A stretch of DNA of 64,000 bases from Candidatus Melainabacteria bacterium. Lineage in GTDB: Bacteria > Cyanobacteriota > Vampirovibrionia > Obscuribacterales > Obscuribacteraceae. The position numbers and the translations under genes are program-made. The stretch lies in NCBI GenBank assembly GCA_016716405.1, contig JADJWK010000004.1, positions 124,001 through 188,000 of the forward strand, given 5' to 3'. The notes beneath the pieces are model-generated. The model searched no databases. It saw only the letters and a program-made list of their open reading frames with translations, and was not told the origin of the DNA. Positions 9,019 to 17,386 of this stretch are shown in pieces (the stretch's first letter is position 1; the number at the start of each line of letters is the position of its first letter).

Positions 9019-10279
9019 GACTTCCTCCAGCCCGGGCATAAGACAAAAGCTCCCGGCAACGCTCGGTGTCGGCTCTGAGCTCCCGGAGGCATTTGCCATC
9101 GAGCATAGCCACGACCTTTCCCAGGAGTCTCAGAGAGTCTATCAGATTGACCACCGCCGAGGACTCGAAAACATTGAGATTGAGCTCAGCCTGACAGGCT
9201 GCCGCCTCGACACTGTAGTGGCTGCCCATCACTTGAAATGCGCCGATCATGACAGTCTCCGGCACCACCGGGTTGTCCTTGCCTTTGAAAAAAGACGATC
9301 CTTCGAGGACCATGGGCAGGACAAGCTCGCCGAAGCCGCCATCAGGACCGGAAGAAAGGAGCCTGAGATCCCTGGCGATTTTGAGGAGGAGCTGAGCGAT
9401 TCTCGAGAGGACCCCGGAGAGCTCTACGAGCTCGTCCATGTTTTGAGCCTGATCGAAAAGATCGAGAGCAAGACGCAGAGGGCGCCCGCATATGGAAGCG
9501 AGCTCACCGGCGACTCGATCACGGTATTGCCTGCTGGCGCCGCTCCCGTCACCGATGACGGTACCGCCCAGATTGACCGCCAGAAGGCGAGTGCGGGAGG
9601 AAGCCAGATCTTCTCTGAGGCGAGCAAGCGCCGAGCACCAGGCACTGAAATAAGTAGCGAGACTCACCGGGAGCGCGTCGCGCAGACATGTCCGGCTGAG
9701 AGTATAAATGTCGCCGCTGGCGTCCGCCTGCCCGGAGAGGGTCCGGTCAAGAGCAACAAGAACCTCGTCGAGACTGTCGATGCGCTCGAGCAGAGCAAGA
9801 CGAAAAGCGGTGTGGCAGGTGTCCGCCGTCGACTGGCTCAAGTTGACATGCTGGCGCGGGTGAACCGGCTCATATTGGCCCGGGGCTCTGCCCGCCTTGC
9901 GGTTGGCTAGATTCGCCGTCACCTCGTTGAGATTGGCGTTGAAGGCGATGCAACCCCCTCCCGAGAGCATGTCTACAGGGAACTGCTCCCGGTGATGCCC
10001 GGAGAGAATCTCATCGAGAGCGCTCTCGATATAGCCTGCTATTTCTCCATCGATATCGCCGGCGCTCAAGTTGGCGCGCAGAGCAGCGAGCTTGACCCGG
10101 CAGAGAGCCTCGATAATCTCGGGGTAGTCTCCCAGGCTTCTGCCGGAGATGCTCATGGCATCGAGGGCGCGTACCGTGGCAGCCCCGAAGAGAGCCCCGG
10201 CGGGCACCGCCACCGTACCCAGGGAATCGCTTTCCATGCGCTGCGACTCTTTCAGATTCAGGTTATCCGGTTCGGCCAT
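8996..10279 (-). CDS. Divergent aspartase/fumarase-superfamily lyase
   Basis: 427 residues, slightly short for aspartase (~465-480). Superfamily blocks can be aligned: FPVDMLSGGG, NLSQSTADT, SRTCLRDALPVSL, SSGPDGGFGEL and the signature loop GSSFFKGKDNPVVPE with its catalytic Ser kept. Changes at usually strict sites: the Asn of STND is Ala152, the His of the (S/T)H pair is Cys198, and MPxKxNP is FKGKDNP. Known family reaction: anti-elimination of ammonia, water or amine from a succinyl-type substrate. Inferred: altered specificity or a non-aspartate substrate rather than plain aspartase. It overlaps the upstream oxygenase by 17 bases and the downstream ALDH by 23, so the three are likely one operon. 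Confidence 0.8.
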   Translation of the reverse strand: MAEPDNLNLKESQRMESDSLGTVAVPAGALFGAATVRALDAMSISGRSLGDYPEIIEALCRVKLAALRANLSAGDIDGEIAGYIESALDEILSGHHREQFPVDMLSGGGCIAFNANLNEVTANLANRKAGRAPGQYEPVHPRQHVNLSQSTADTCHTAFRLALLERIDSLDEVLVALDRTLSGQADASGDIYTLSRTCLRDALPVSLATYFSAWCSALARLREDLASSRTRLLAVNLGGTVIGDGSGASRQYRDRVAGELASICGRPLRLALDLFDQAQNMDELVELSGVLSRIAQLLLKIARDLRLLSSGPDGGFGELVLPMVLEGSSFFKGKDNPVVPETVMIGAFQVMGSHYSVEAAACQAELNLNVFESSAVVNLIDSLRLLGKVVAMLDGKCLRELRADTERCRELLSYARAGGSHANRGQE

Positions 10280-11105
10280 AGCGGATCATTCTCAGGTAAT
10301 CGGAGCTCACCGTTCCTTCGCTGGTATCGAAACCGAAAAGCGCCACGAGCCTGACCTGATCTCCCGAGACCCTGGTGACCCGGTGCAGGGAATAACGACC
10401 TTCGAAAAAGACCAGACAGCCCGGTCTTATATCGAGGGTGATAACCCCCTCCCGCTCGCCCTGAAGAATCGAGAGGACTCGCTCATAGTTCTCTTCCTCG
10501 GGGCTGCGGGTCAGGGGATAGACTTCGTACTCTCCACCGCCTGATCCTTCGATGAGAAGCGAGACGACAAAGTCGGTCTGATCGAAATGCCAGCGCAGAT
10601 GATCGCCTTCTTTCATAACCGCTATATTCATGGCGCCCAGGGGATCGGCATAACGAAAGAGCGGTCCCCGGTCGAGCACGTCCGATACGAAATCGAGGAA
10701 GACCTGGCTGTCATAGAGACGCCTGATCATCGCCTCGGCTGGAATCTGGTCGTAAGCGACAGCGCCGAGGGCGGTGGTGTCGGTGCGATTGACAGGATGG
10801 TCATCAGGCAGGGAAGGGTCTAGGGGGGTAAGATAGGCGTTGCCTGTCAGGGTGTTGTGAAAGGCCAGGGGAGCGAGCTCTCTGGCCTCGGCAGCCAGAG
10901 CATCGATGCGATCTTCGCCGACGAAATCCTGAAGCAAGCAATATCCAAACTCTTTCAGATCACGGCGAGCCTTCTCCACCAGGGCGACATAGCCGGCGCT
11001 GCCCGGCTCGAGAATGGGATACTTGAAAAGATCGACCAGATGTTTGATTACATCAGCCGCGGGAGCACCGGACTCATCCCGGGCACAGCTCATTTCGATA
11101 GCCAT
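10263..11105 (-). CDS. HalD/BesD-like Fe(II)/2-oxoglutarate oxygenase with an intact HxD triad
   Basis: 280 residues from the ATG at 11105 (GAGGG upstream); an in-frame TTG at 11120 and an ATG at 11093 are alternatives. The double-stranded beta-helix core shows His173-x-Asp175 (RWHFDQTDF), distal His241 (YSLHRVT) and Arg252 for 2-oxoglutarate, with GGGEYEVYPLTRS between them. This spacing and the EYEVYP and SLHRVT blocks are those of the BesD/HalD amino-acid halogenase family. Halogenases carry Gly in place of the Asp; here Asp is present, so hydroxylation of a free amino acid is the better prediction. It is the first gene of a probable operon with the aspartase-like lyase and ALDH. Confidence 0.8.
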   Translation of the reverse strand: MAIEMSCARDESGAPAADVIKHLVDLFKYPILEPGSAGYVALVEKARRDLKEFGYCLLQDFVGEDRIDALAAEARELAPLAFHNTLTGNAYLTPLDPSLPDDHPVNRTDTTALGAVAYDQIPAEAMIRRLYDSQVFLDFVSDVLDRGPLFRYADPLGAMNIAVMKEGDHLRWHFDQTDFVVSLLIEGSGGGEYEVYPLTRSPEEENYERVLSILQGEREGVITLDIRPGCLVFFEGRYSLHRVTRVSGDQVRLVALFGFDTSEGTVSSDYLRMIRYGRTG

Positions 11106-11324
11106 CTCGATAGCCCTCAAAGTAGACGACAGGGAGATGGTAATCCGGCCGGTGCCGACCGATCAATGAAGAAGCGGCTTAAATAGTCTCAATCAGTCGC
11201 CAGAAAAGAGGCAAAATCGAGTCTGTTTCACCACCTGTGATACCACTTACGATATTGATTGCGATACCATCAAGCCCGGTCGCCTGACGGCCCGCAGAAT
11301 ACTAAAGGAAAAGTTAACAAACCC

Positions 11325-11353
11325 TTGCCATTGTCCGGCCGGTTTTCCATAAT
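11325..11353 (+). promoter_or_regulatory. Sigma70-type promoter for gltB
   Basis: TTGCCA (11325-11330) and CATAAT (11348-11353) are separated by exactly 17 bases in the ~400-bp region between the divergent oxygenase and gltB starts. This predicts transcription starting near 11360 and a ~140-base leader before the gltB ATG. The rest of the spacer (11106-11324) shows no ORF worth calling. Confidence 0.6.
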
Positions 11354-11426
11354 TTAATGCTTGTGGGGCTGAGTATGTAATTGTCGAGGGTCCGGCGCGC
11401 ACATCCTCAACTTTATCCTGATATCA

Positions 11427-11456
11427 AAAGCGACACGATTGCGAAGGGGTCGCTTT
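11427..11456 (+). promoter_or_regulatory. Leader hairpin upstream of gltB (possible attenuator)
   Basis: AAAGCGAC at 11427-11434 and GTCGCTTT at 11449-11456 form a perfect 8-bp stem with a 14-base loop, followed by CTTTGTG. It lies in the predicted gltB leader, 46 bases before the ATG. The T-run is short, so termination would be weak or conditional. Confidence 0.45.
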
Positions 11457-11502
11457 CTTTGTGCTCTTAATCCCCGTACGCAGACAAGAACGAGGTAAAG
11501 CA

Positions 11503-14500
11503 ATGCCCTGCGGCAAAACTCCGGTCTCTATAGATGAGAAGGACGCCTGCGGCGTCGGTTTCATCTATCGCCCCGAAGCGCTCTTCTCGAACATCAGGGA
11601 TGCCCTGGCGGCTCTGCGCAAGCTCGAGCACCGCGGTGCCTGCGCCGCTGACGGGCGCTCCGGAGACGGCGCCGGGATCATGACAGCCATCCCCAGGGAT
11701 CTCCTCAGGAAAGACGCGATTCATATATCAGAGCGCGATGCCGTCGGAATGATTTTTCTGCCCCAGAGACAGGAGTCGGTCAGGCAACGGGCCAGAGACA
11801 CCGCCGAGCGAATCGTCGAAGCGCACGGCTTTTGCGTGAAGAGCTGGCGAAAGGTGCCGGTGGACCGCTCCGCCCTCGGGCCCCTCTCCCTCTCCGTCGC
11901 CCCGGCCATCGAGCAGCTCATTCTCTCTCCGGACGCCGGCATCGACAACGAGGAAGCCGAGCTTCGCTTATACGTAGCCCGTCAGGAGATCACCGAAGCA
12001 GTCGGCCATCCGGACTTCTATATAGCCTCCCTCTCCAGCCGCTCCATCGTCTATAAGGCCATGGCCAACAGCACCGACCTGGAGCGCTTTTATCTCGATC
12101 TGCAGAACGAGGCGTTCAAGAGCCGGTTCGTAGTCTTCCACCGCCGCTTCAGCACCAACACCACCACCCGCTGGAAGCTCGCCCAGCCTTTCCGCATGGT
12201 CGCCCACAATGGCGAGATCAATACCATAGACGGCAACCTCAACTGGCTCATCGCCAGGCTCAACGCCAACTGCGACCGCGTGTCCAGGTTCGATCCCCAC
12301 ACGCTTCGACCGGACTGGGCAGGCTCCGACTCGAGCATCCTGGACTTCGCCCTCGAGTATGTGATCCGCCAGGGAGACACGCCGGAATCGGCGCTCATGA
12401 AATTGATTCCGGAGGCTTACGAGAACGAGTCATATCTCGAGGAGCACCCCGAGATCCTTCATTTCTATGAATATTTCAGCTCCATACAAGAGCCCTGGGA
12501 CGGACCCGCCCTCATGGTCTTCTGCGACGGGCACAGCCTGGGAGCCACTCTCGATCGAAACGGTCTGAGACCCGCCCGCTTCAGCGTATACGAGGACGGC
12601 AGCATCCTCCTGGCATCGGAAGCCGGTCTGAGCCTCGCCACCGACGCCGCTATAATCGAGAGCGGCAGGCTGGGACCGGGTGAGATGATCGCGGTCGATC
12701 TGGATACCGGCGCTCTCAAAAGAGATCTGGATATCAAAGCGACCGTGGCGAGCCAGTATCCCTACGGGCAATGGCTTCTCCAGCAGAGGCGGGCCCTCAG
12801 CCAGTTCGCCTTCGCGGAGCAACCCTCTCTCGATCCCGAGAGCCTGGTTCGCCTGCAGGCGAAAAGCGGCTTCGGCAAAGAAGACATAGACAACATCATC
12901 ACAGCCATGGCTCTCAGCGAGAGCGAGCCGGTATTCTCCATGGGAGACGACACACCACTAGCGGTGCTTTCCAGCCGCCCCCGCACCATCTACGATTATT
13001 TCCGCCAGCGCTTCGCCCAGGTCACCAATCCACCCATCGATCCCATCAGAGAGCGAGTGGTCATGTCCCTGACCATCAACCTCGGCAGTAAGCCCAAGTC
13101 CCTGGTGCCTGACAATGTATCCGCCCAGAATCTCCTGCTCCCCTCGCCGGTCCTCAACGAAGGAGAGGTGGACTTTCTTCTCAGCCTTGAAGAACCGCTC
13201 AAGACAGCCCGGGTCTCGACATGCTTCGACCCCGAAACCTCTCTCGAGGCAGCCATCGATGCCATGCTCCGGGAAGCCTGCCGGCTGATTGAGGAGGGAG
13301 TGTCCATCATTATCTTGAGCGACCGCGCAGAAGGCTCCGGCGCCCTGCCGATCCCGCCCCTGATGGCAGCCGGCGCCCTGCACCACGAGCTGATCAAAAA
13401 AGGTCTCCGCCTGGCCGCTTCCATAGTCGTGGAGACAGCCCAGTGCTTTTCGAGCCACCACTTCGCCTGCCTGCTTTCTTTCGGAGCACAGGCCGTCTGC
13501 CCGTATCTCAGCTTAGAGAGCATCAGGCACTGGTATAGAAGCGAGAAAGTTCAAGCTAACATCGAAGAAGCAGCGCGGCATCTCGACGGCGAGCCGAGCA
13601 AGGTCGAATCCATCGAGCACTACCACGAGCTCACCGCGGCCGAAGCGCAGCAACGCTACAAACAAGCTATCGAAGCCGGGCTTCTCAAAGTCATGTCCAA
13701 GATGGGCATCTCCAAAGTGTCGAGCTATGTCGGCGCCCAGATCATGGAATGTATCGGTCTCGGCAATGAAGTGGTGGAAAAATGCTTCGAAGGGATCGGC
13801 ACCACCATCGGCGGTCTCAGCTTCGCCGACGTCAAAGAAGAGATCCTCAGGCTGCAGGAAAAAGGAAGAGGCGACAATGTCCGTCTCATCGACGAAGGCA
13901 TCCTGCGCTCCAGGAAAAGCGGCGAGCACCACCGCAATAATCCCGAGCTGGTCAAAGCTCTGCACAGAGCCGTCCTCCTCGACAAGACCGGTGCCGACGC
14001 CGAGACCAGAAAAGAAAATTACACGCAATACAGTGAGCTTGCCGGCAAGCAAACGGCTTCAGCCCTGCGGGATCTATTGAGGATCAAATCGGACCGGCAC
14101 CCTGTGGACATACGGGTAGTCGAGCCCGTATCCGAGATCTACAAGCGCTTCCTCACCGGCGGCATGTCCCTGGGCGCCCTCAGCAAAGAAGCCCACGAAG
14201 CCCTGGCGGTGGCTATGAATCGCATCGGCGCCCGCTCCAATTCCGGCGAGGGTGGAGAGGATCCCCTGCGCTATCACGACATCGCGGTGGAAAGCGATGG
14301 CACCAGCTCCGACTTCCCCGGACTCAAGAATCTCCTTCCCGGAGACTCGGCGGCATCGAAAATCCGCCAGGTAGCCTCCGGAAGATTCGGAGTCACTCCG
14401 GAGTATCTTGTCACCTCAAGGCAGCTCGAGATCAAGATTGCCCAGGGCGCCAAGCCCGGCGAAGGCGGTCAGCTTCCCGGACACAAAGTCTCTCCGTATA

Positions 14501-16083
14501 TAGCCAGCCTGAGACGAACCAGAGAAGGCATCACCCTCATATCGCCGCCGCCCCACCATGATATCTACAGTATCGAGGATCTCGCCCAGCTCATCTATGA
14601 CCTGAAAAGCATCAACAGGCAAGCCGGAATCTCGGTAAAACTGGTGGCGGAAAAAGGCATCGGCACAGTAGCGGCGGGAGTCGCCAAAGCCGGCGCCGAT
14701 ATCATCCACGTATCCGGCCATGACGGCGGCACCGGCGCGGCACCGATAAGCTCCATCAAGCATGCCGGCATGCCCTGGGAGCTCGGGCTCACCGAGACGC
14801 ACCGGGACCTCGAGAAACGCGGCTTGCGATCGAGAGTAACATTGCGTGTAGACGGCGGGCTCCGCACCGGTCGCGATGTCATCAAGGCAGCTCTTCTTGG
14901 TGCGGACCAGTTCGCCTTCGGCACCATCGCCCTGCTCTCCCAGGGCTGTATCATGGCCCGGGTCTGCCACACCAACAACTGTCCTGTCGGCATAGCCACC
15001 CAGAAAGAAGAGCTACGCAAGCGCTTCTCGGGAGACCCTGCATCGGTGGTGGAATTCTTCCGATTCGTCGCCGAGGAAGTCCGCTATATATTAGCCGATA
15101 TGGGCTATACGAGCCTGGGCGAGCTGGTGGGACGCACCGACCTCCTGGAGCAGATTACCGGTAATAGCCCCAAAACAAGCGGCATAGATCTGAGCGGTGT
15201 CCTGGCGCCTCCGCCTGATAGTATCATCGACCCGGATACACCCCTTGACCGGAGCACGGATCCATCGGCAAAATCGCTCAATGAGACCATCGTCGCAGAT
15301 CCAGACATTATCCAGGCGGTGTCGTCCCAGGGCATAATCATGAAAGCTTATGACATAAGCAACACCGACCGCAGTGTCGGCGCCGGGCTTTCCGGAATGA
15401 TCGCCAGAACCTATGGCGACCGGGGCTTCGAAGGCCAGATCGTCCTCAATTTCCACGGCACCGCCGGTCAGTCATTCGGCGCCTTCAATGTCGGTAATAT
15501 CCGCCTGACTCTATGCGGCCAGGCCAATGACTATGTCGGCAAAGGCATGAACGGCGGTGAGATCATTATCAAGCCCGAAGGTACTCTCGACAGCGATCCG
15601 GTGGTGGCAGGCAACACATGTCTCTATGGCGCCACCGGCGGCAGGCTTTTCATCAGAGGCAGAGCCGGCGAGCGCTTCGGTGTGCGCAACTCGAGCGCCC
15701 GGGCGGTAGTCGAAGGCACAGGCGACCATGCCTGCGAATATATGACCGGCGGTGCAGTAGTCATCCTCGGTCGCACCGGACGTAATTTCGGTGCCGGTAT
15801 GACCGGTGGTATCGCTTTCATTTTCGACGCCGACGGCTCCTTCGCCACCAGATTCGATGCCGGTCAGGACAAAGTGGCGACTCCTCTAACTAGCAATCAG
15901 GAAAGCAACCTCCGCAAACTGATCGAGGACCATCATCATCTCACCCACAGCACCAGAGCGGCGGCCATACTGGCGGACTGGGAGAATCAAAAGCACCGTT
16001 TCGTCCAGGTCCTGCCCGTCAGCGAGATGCGCCGCATCTCCACCGAAGAAGGCGACTCCGTCACCGTCTCCCACACCGCCTGA
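11503..16083 (+). CDS. gltB: Glutamate synthase large subunit
   Basis: 1526 residues with the full GOGAT layout: an N-terminal class II glutaminase whose nucleophile is Cys16 (DACGVGFI), the central domain, the FMN-binding synthase barrel (GGMSLGALSKEAHEAL; PGEGGQLPGHKV; HVSGHDGGTGA), the 3Fe-4S cysteine cluster in CIMARVCHTNNC (C-x5-C-x4-C) and the C-terminal GXGXG beta-helix. It transfers the glutamine amide to 2-oxoglutarate, giving two glutamates. The ATG at 11503 with GAGGT upstream is preferred over the in-frame GTG at 11461; it puts the catalytic Cys at the usual short distance from the N-terminus. No gltD follows, so the electron donor is either a distant GltD or ferredoxin. Confidence 0.97.
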   Translation: MPCGKTPVSIDEKDACGVGFIYRPEALFSNIRDALAALRKLEHRGACAADGRSGDGAGIMTAIPRDLLRKDAIHISERDAVGMIFLPQRQESVRQRARDTAERIVEAHGFCVKSWRKVPVDRSALGPLSLSVAPAIEQLILSPDAGIDNEEAELRLYVARQEITEAVGHPDFYIASLSSRSIVYKAMANSTDLERFYLDLQNEAFKSRFVVFHRRFSTNTTTRWKLAQPFRMVAHNGEINTIDGNLNWLIARLNANCDRVSRFDPHTLRPDWAGSDSSILDFALEYVIRQGDTPESALMKLIPEAYENESYLEEHPEILHFYEYFSSIQEPWDGPALMVFCDGHSLGATLDRNGLRPARFSVYEDGSILLASEAGLSLATDAAIIESGRLGPGEMIAVDLDTGALKRDLDIKATVASQYPYGQWLLQQRRALSQFAFAEQPSLDPESLVRLQAKSGFGKEDIDNIITAMALSESEPVFSMGDDTPLAVLSSRPRTIYDYFRQRFAQVTNPPIDPIRERVVMSLTINLGSKPKSLVPDNVSAQNLLLPSPVLNEGEVDFLLSLEEPLKTARVSTCFDPETSLEAAIDAMLREACRLIEEGVSIIILSDRAEGSGALPIPPLMAAGALHHELIKKGLRLAASIVVETAQCFSSHHFACLLSFGAQAVCPYLSLESIRHWYRSEKVQANIEEAARHLDGEPSKVESIEHYHELTAAEAQQRYKQAIEAGLLKVMSKMGISKVSSYVGAQIMECIGLGNEVVEKCFEGIGTTIGGLSFADVKEEILRLQEKGRGDNVRLIDEGILRSRKSGEHHRNNPELVKALHRAVLLDKTGADAETRKENYTQYSELAGKQTASALRDLLRIKSDRHPVDIRVVEPVSEIYKRFLTGGMSLGALSKEAHEALAVAMNRIGARSNSGEGGEDPLRYHDIAVESDGTSSDFPGLKNLLPGDSAASKIRQVASGRFGVTPEYLVTSRQLEIKIAQGAKPGEGGQLPGHKVSPYIASLRRTREGITLISPPPHHDIYSIEDLAQLIYDLKSINRQAGISVKLVAEKGIGTVAAGVAKAGADIIHVSGHDGGTGAAPISSIKHAGMPWELGLTETHRDLEKRGLRSRVTLRVDGGLRTGRDVIKAALLGADQFAFGTIALLSQGCIMARVCHTNNCPVGIATQKEELRKRFSGDPASVVEFFRFVAEEVRYILADMGYTSLGELVGRTDLLEQITGNSPKTSGIDLSGVLAPPPDSIIDPDTPLDRSTDPSAKSLNETIVADPDIIQAVSSQGIIMKAYDISNTDRSVGAGLSGMIARTYGDRGFEGQIVLNFHGTAGQSFGAFNVGNIRLTLCGQANDYVGKGMNGGEIIIKPEGTLDSDPVVAGNTCLYGATGGRLFIRGRAGERFGVRNSSARAVVEGTGDHACEYMTGGAVVILGRTGRNFGAGMTGGIAFIFDADGSFATRFDAGQDKVATPLTSNQESNLRKLIEDHHHLTHSTRAAAILADWENQKHRFVQVLPVSEMRRISTEEGDSVTVSHTA

Positions 16084-16169
16084 TTGAATTTTTCTTCAAG
16101 CGAAGGTTTTTCGCTCAATCAACATATCAACCAGACCAAAAGCCTTGCCACACAATGATCTAACTTTGT

Positions 16170-16189
16170 CACGTGTAACGTTGCACGTG
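16170..16189. promoter_or_regulatory. 20-bp near-perfect inverted repeat (CACGTG boxes) upstream of the TrkA-N gene
   Basis: CACGTGTAACGTTGCACGTG is symmetric except for one base pair (positions 7/14). It consists of two CACGTG palindromes flanking a central AACGTT. It sits about 130 bases before the next start codon in the 238-bp gltB/TrkA-N spacer. The form is that of a dimeric repressor operator; the regulator is unknown. Confidence 0.45.
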
Positions 16190-16321
16190 CCATTGAAACG
16201 GAAAGTCATCTCAGTCCCTCGCCTTTTGTAAGCTTCAGAGAACCGGAATCAATATACAGTCCATATATTTACACCAGAGACCGGCTTCACGATAATGAGC
16301 AGGCAGCGATCATGGTAATGG

Positions 16322-17386
16322 ATGAGTATCCGAGCGAAAACACAAAAGCTCTCCTTTGCAAACAGAGTCAAATTGACGGGAGTTCTGCTCCGGGAGTTCC
16401 GTGTCTTCCTCATCACTGTCACCCTGGCGTTTACGGTCTCGACCCTGCTTCTTTACTTCATCTATCCGATCAAAGAGCTGCCTGTTCACCACCACAGCCT
16501 GCTGGGCATCGCATATGACACTTTGCATATGACCTTTTTCGAGCAGCCCATACCTTTCGTGGATGACTGGCGGCTGGTGCCGGTCTTTTTCGGTCTTCCC
16601 CTCCTGGGCCTTCTGGTGATAATCGACGGTGCCGTACGCCTGGGAAATATCGTCGTTCAGTGCAGAAACTTCTCGAGGGAGTGGCAGAAATTGTTGGCAA
16701 CATCATATGAGAATCATGTCGTGGTCTGCGGTCTGGGCAATGTCGGAAAGCGGGTGGTCGAACAGCTCCTGGCTTTCGGCGAAGAGGTCGTCTGTATCGA
16801 GAGCAACCATGACGGCCGTTTCATCACCGAGATGGAGCAACGCAAAGTGCCGGTGATCATCGCTGATGCCACCAGACGCACTTCTCTCGAGCAGGCGAAT
16901 CTTTCCAGGGCCAAAGCCCTCATGGCCCTCACCAATAATGACCTGAACAACCTCGAGACCGCTCTTACAGCCAGGGAGATCAATCCTTCGATCCGGGTGG
17001 TCATGCGGATGTTCGATCAGGGCCTGGCGGACAAGGTCAAGAACTCCCTGGGCATAGACTGTGTCTTCAGCGCTTCGGCTCTCTCGGCTCCGGTCTTCGC
17101 CCAGTCGGTGGTGAGCGAGAACCTCCTCTCCTCCTTCCAGTTCGGCAACACCCTGCTCAATGCTTACCAGCTTCCGGTTCACGACTCATCCGCTTTCATC
17201 GGCATGAAGATAGACGACGTCCGGGCCGCGTACGAGACCACGATATTGATGCACCAGAGAGGCGACTCCGTGGACTGGAATCCGCCACCAGATATAGTGC
17301 TGCATGCCGGCGACAAGCTATTGATCATGACCGAGAGCCATAACGTCAAAGCCCTGCTCGACGCCGAGCGCGGTCAGAAGAGATGA
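16322..17386 (+). CDS. TrkA-N (RCK) membrane protein lacking a recognisable K+ filter
   Basis: 354 residues. Two N-terminal hydrophobic helices (~25-50 and ~88-108) are followed by an RCK/TrkA-N Rossmann domain (VVVCGLGNVGKRVVEQLL, acidic end VVCIESNHD) and a TrkA-C-like domain ending LHAGDKLLIM. The topology is that of a two-TM potassium channel with cytoplasmic gating ring. However, the region between the helices contains no T-x-G-(Y/F)-G filter: it reads AYDTLHMTFFEQPIPFVDDW. Seen: filter absent. Inferred: a non-conducting or altered membrane sensor of nucleotide or redox state. The start at 16322 lacks a clear ribosome site; an ATG at 16312 is in another frame. The 3' end overlaps truC by 13 bases tail to tail. 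Confidence 0.78.
   Translation: MSIRAKTQKLSFANRVKLTGVLLREFRVFLITVTLAFTVSTLLLYFIYPIKELPVHHHSLLGIAYDTLHMTFFEQPIPFVDDWRLVPVFFGLPLLGLLVIIDGAVRLGNIVVQCRNFSREWQKLLATSYENHVVVCGLGNVGKRVVEQLLAFGEEVVCIESNHDGRFITEMEQRKVPVIIADATRRTSLEQANLSRAKALMALTNNDLNNLETALTAREINPSIRVVMRMFDQGLADKVKNSLGIDCVFSASALSAPVFAQSVVSENLLSSFQFGNTLLNAYQLPVHDSSAFIGMKIDDVRAAYETTILMHQRGDSVDWNPPPDIVLHAGDKLLIMTESHNVKALLDAERGQKR

Noticed and set aside
10563..10589. Calling the BesD-like protein a radical halogenase
   Set aside because: Asp is present at the position that must be Gly for chloride binding.
12958..14970. Several long minus-strand ORFs inside gltB
   Set aside because: They lie wholly antisense to a well conserved enzyme and show no domain pattern.
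16083..16122. Strong terminator after gltB
   Set aside because: GATTGA...TCAATC and AGCGAA...TTCGCT can pair, but with an 11-base bulge and no T-tract; too weak to call.
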